Shown: piece after piece, positions 6,558 through 7,850 of the stretch | Position numbering within the stretch: the stretch's first letter is position 1 | How the letters are laid out: the number at the start of each line of letters is the position of its first letter | Assembly: GCA_020050895.1 (NCBI GenBank) | Contig: JAGVJW010000264.1 | Coordinates: 1 to 7,850, forward strand | Direction: 5' to 3' | Length of the DNA stretch: 7,850 nt | Source: a bacterium | GTDB lineage: Bacteria; Bacteroidota; Ignavibacteria; Kapaibacteriales; Kapaibacteriaceae | Position numbers and translations under genes: made by a program | Notes under the pieces: generated by a model | Told to the model about the DNA's origin: nothing | Seen by the model: only the letters and a program-made list of their open reading frames with translations | The model's database searches: none

Positions 6558-7231
6558 AGCGATTCCTGGCCGAGTTTACGGGAACATATTTTCTTGTCTT
6601 GGCAGGTACTGGCGTCGTTTCAATCGAAGGTTCCTTGCCTTTCACCGATCCGGCACTTGCCAGCAGCATTGCCTTTGGAGGTGCAGTTGCGCTAATGATC
6701 CTTGCCTTTGGCAGAACCAGTGGAGCTCACATCAATCCTGCTGTCACACTTGGATTTCTTGCCGCTGGACAAATCAGTCGGAATCGTGCCGTCATATACA
6801 TCGTTTCGCAAATGCTCGGTGCGATTTGCGCTTCATATACTCTGATGGCTGTTACGTCGGCCAACACCAACCTTGGGAACACGAATCCAACGGGAGGCAT
6901 TGCGCTATCGATATTAATTGAATTTACATTCACATTCCTGCTGATGTACACCATACTGTATTTGCAGCAATCAAAAAGGTTTACCCTTTGGAGCGTTGCC
7001 GTAACCATTGGTGCGCTGATTGCAGTGGAAGCGTATGTGGGTGGACCCATTTCCGGCGCATCCATGAATCCAGCTAGAAGTGTTGGACCTGCCGTCGCAT
7101 CAGGTAACATCAGCCATCTATGGATCTACGTTGCGTCGCCCATTCTCGGAGCCCTCACCGCAGTAATGCTCTGTTGCAGAACACACGGAAGGCAATGTTG
7201 TGAGGCCTGCATGTCGGAATTAAAAAATTAG
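6554..7231 (+). CDS. Aquaporin/MIP channel, NIP-like (AqpN type), probable arsenite channel
   Basis: This is a 225-aa MIP-family membrane channel with six predicted transmembrane helices and two pore half-helices. Both NPA boxes are intact: SGAHINPAVT (N61-P62-A63) and SGASMNPARS (N172-P173-A174). The second box with its flanks (GPISGASMNPARSVGPA) is very close to plant nodulin-26-like proteins (NIPs). By alignment from memory with AqpZ, the selectivity filter would be F41, A160, A169 and R175. The two alanines replace the His and Thr of water-specific AqpZ, which suggests a wider pore for small neutral solutes such as As(OH)3. The C-terminal tail (207-219) is rich in Cys: C207, C208, C215, C216, C219. 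The start overlaps the upstream dinB-like stop by 4 nt with no SD, so translation is probably coupled; arsC begins 4 nt after the stop. Bacterial AqpN channels are known from ars operons, and AqpS of Sinorhizobium releases arsenite made by ArsC. Glycerol or water transport remains possible. Confidence 0.92.
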   Translation: MKRFLAEFTGTYFLVLAGTGVVSIEGSLPFTDPALASSIAFGGAVALMILAFGRTSGAHINPAVTLGFLAAGQISRNRAVIYIVSQMLGAICASYTLMAVTSANTNLGNTNPTGGIALSILIEFTFTFLLMYTILYLQQSKRFTLWSVAVTIGALIAVEAYVGGPISGASMNPARSVGPAVASGNISHLWIYVASPILGALTAVMLCCRTHGRQCCEACMSELKN

Positions 7232-7235
7232 GACA

Positions 7236-7667
7236 ATGAAACACATACTTTTTGTTTGCATTCACAACAGCGCTCGCAGTCAGATGGCTCAGGCCTATAT
7301 GAAACACTTATTTGGCCACCTGGTTCATGCAGAAAGCGCAGGGCTCGAGGCTGGAGATCTCAATCCCTTGGTTATTAAGGTAATGATGGAAGACGGGATC
7401 GATATCTCCACCAATTCTACAAAAACCGTCGATGAATTCCTGTCTACAAATCCAACTGTCGACACCGTAATAACCGTATGCGACGATGCCGCTGCCGAAC
7501 GATGTCCATACATCCCCGGTGCCTTCCAGCGGTTACATTGGAGTTTCCCAGACCCATCTGCATTTCAGGGAACAGAAGAAGAGATTCTAACACAGACACG
7601 AACAATCAGGGATCAGATTAAGGCAAGGGTTATAGAGTGGATGGATCACCAATACGCCAACATATAA
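7236..7667 (+). CDS. arsC: Arsenate reductase, low-molecular-weight phosphatase (thioredoxin) type
   Basis: This cytosolic enzyme reduces arsenate to arsenite using a Cys relay. It has 143 residues against about 131 in the pI258 ArsC family. The N-terminal phosphatase loop is C8-I-H-N-S-A-R14-S, with the nucleophile Cys8 and the oxyanion-binding Arg14. The general acid would be Asp106 in FPDPSAF. Cys82 and Cys90 in VCDDAAAERCP match the second and third redox cysteines (Cys82 and Cys89 in pI258 ArsC), which form the disulfide that thioredoxin or bacilliredoxin reopens. These extra cysteines separate it from plain tyrosine phosphatases. Position 13 is Ala where pI258 ArsC has Cys15, which is not essential there. 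It starts 4 nt after the aquaporin stop with AGGA at 7230-7233, too close for a good SD, so coupling is likely. Together with the channel it forms a reduce-and-release arsenic detoxification pair. No ArsR, ArsB or Acr3 is visible in the window. Confidence 0.93.
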   Translation: MKHILFVCIHNSARSQMAQAYMKHLFGHLVHAESAGLEAGDLNPLVIKVMMEDGIDISTNSTKTVDEFLSTNPTVDTVITVCDDAAAERCPYIPGAFQRLHWSFPDPSAFQGTEEEILTQTRTIRDQIKARVIEWMDHQYANI

Positions 7668-7689
7668 GTTCAACACACTATCTTAATGC

Positions 7690-7850
7690 ATGTCTAGTAC
7701 CACCCGAACCCGAGTTGTTGAGCTTAGCAGGCACTCAACACTGCAGATTGTCGCATTTTGGATGCTGATTGGATTGCTGGCTGTGGGGTTGTTTTATTGC
7801 GTATTCGTTCCATTGTTTGAACTGTTTTTCGAGACGTTTCTCCGAAGTCG
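7690..7850 (+). CDS. Unidentified membrane protein, 5' part (truncated by window end)
   Basis: An open frame begins at ATG 7690 and runs to the window end without a stop, giving 53 residues. It starts MSSTTRTRVVELSRHS, a short basic, probably cytoplasmic, segment. A strongly hydrophobic stretch follows from about residue 19 to 43 (within LQIVAFWMLIGLLAVGLFYCV and onward), then FELFFETFLRSR. This looks like the first transmembrane helix of an inner-membrane protein or an uncleaved signal anchor. It lies 22 nt after the arsC stop on the same strand with no terminator in between, so it may belong to the same transcript. No SD is seen. An earlier ATG at 7686 is out of frame and meets a stop after three codons. 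I do not recognise the family; an ion or arsenic efflux permease is one possibility from context only. Confidence 0.6.
   Translation, partial: MSSTTRTRVVELSRHSTLQIVAFWMLIGLLAVGLFYCVFVPLFELFFETFLRS

Overview
This is a 7.85-kb stretch of an ordinary-looking bacterial chromosome with densely packed genes. Base composition is moderate, close to half GC by eye. The Bacteroidota/Chlorobiota (FCB) group fits best: DnaK ends in an EDADFTVVDEDK-type tail and several genes have weak or no Shine-Dalgarno (SD) sequence. This placement is inferred from protein flavour only and is not secure. I see no tRNA, rRNA, CRISPR array, insertion sequence or phage gene.

Left part (1-1002, + strand): the 3' end of a TerC-family membrane protein gene, cut by the window edge. 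It overlaps by 23 nt the start of a small NlpC/P60 cell-wall peptidase lipoprotein. Centre-left (1030-3369, - strand): one large gene, convergent with the peptidase, for a STAND-like P-loop ATPase with at least five C-terminal TPRs and no recognisable effector or DNA-binding domain. Centre (3370-5946, + strand): a divergent intergenic region, then an Hsp20 small heat-shock protein and a complete DnaK 12 nt apart, closed by a good intrinsic terminator. The Hsp20 leader holds two in-frame starts, each with its own SD, and a perfect -24 half of a sigma-54 promoter with an imperfect -12 half.

Right part (6027-7850, + strand): a tight cluster of a DinB/YfiT-fold protein, a NIP-like aquaporin (AqpN type) and a thioredoxin-type arsenate reductase (ArsC), with a 4-nt overlap and then a 4-nt gap. 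A truncated membrane protein gene follows 22 nt later. The likely logic is that ArsC reduces arsenate to arsenite and the channel lets arsenite leave down its gradient. Plant NIPs are thought to derive from such bacterial arsenic-operon aquaporins. The channel carries an unusual cysteine-rich C-terminal tail. The DinB-like partner may be a thiol transferase and the last gene could be another transporter, but both are inference.

The most interesting part is the dinB-aqp-arsC cluster, followed by the double-start Hsp20 leader and the effector-less STAND/TPR protein. Nothing here proves a wholly new system.
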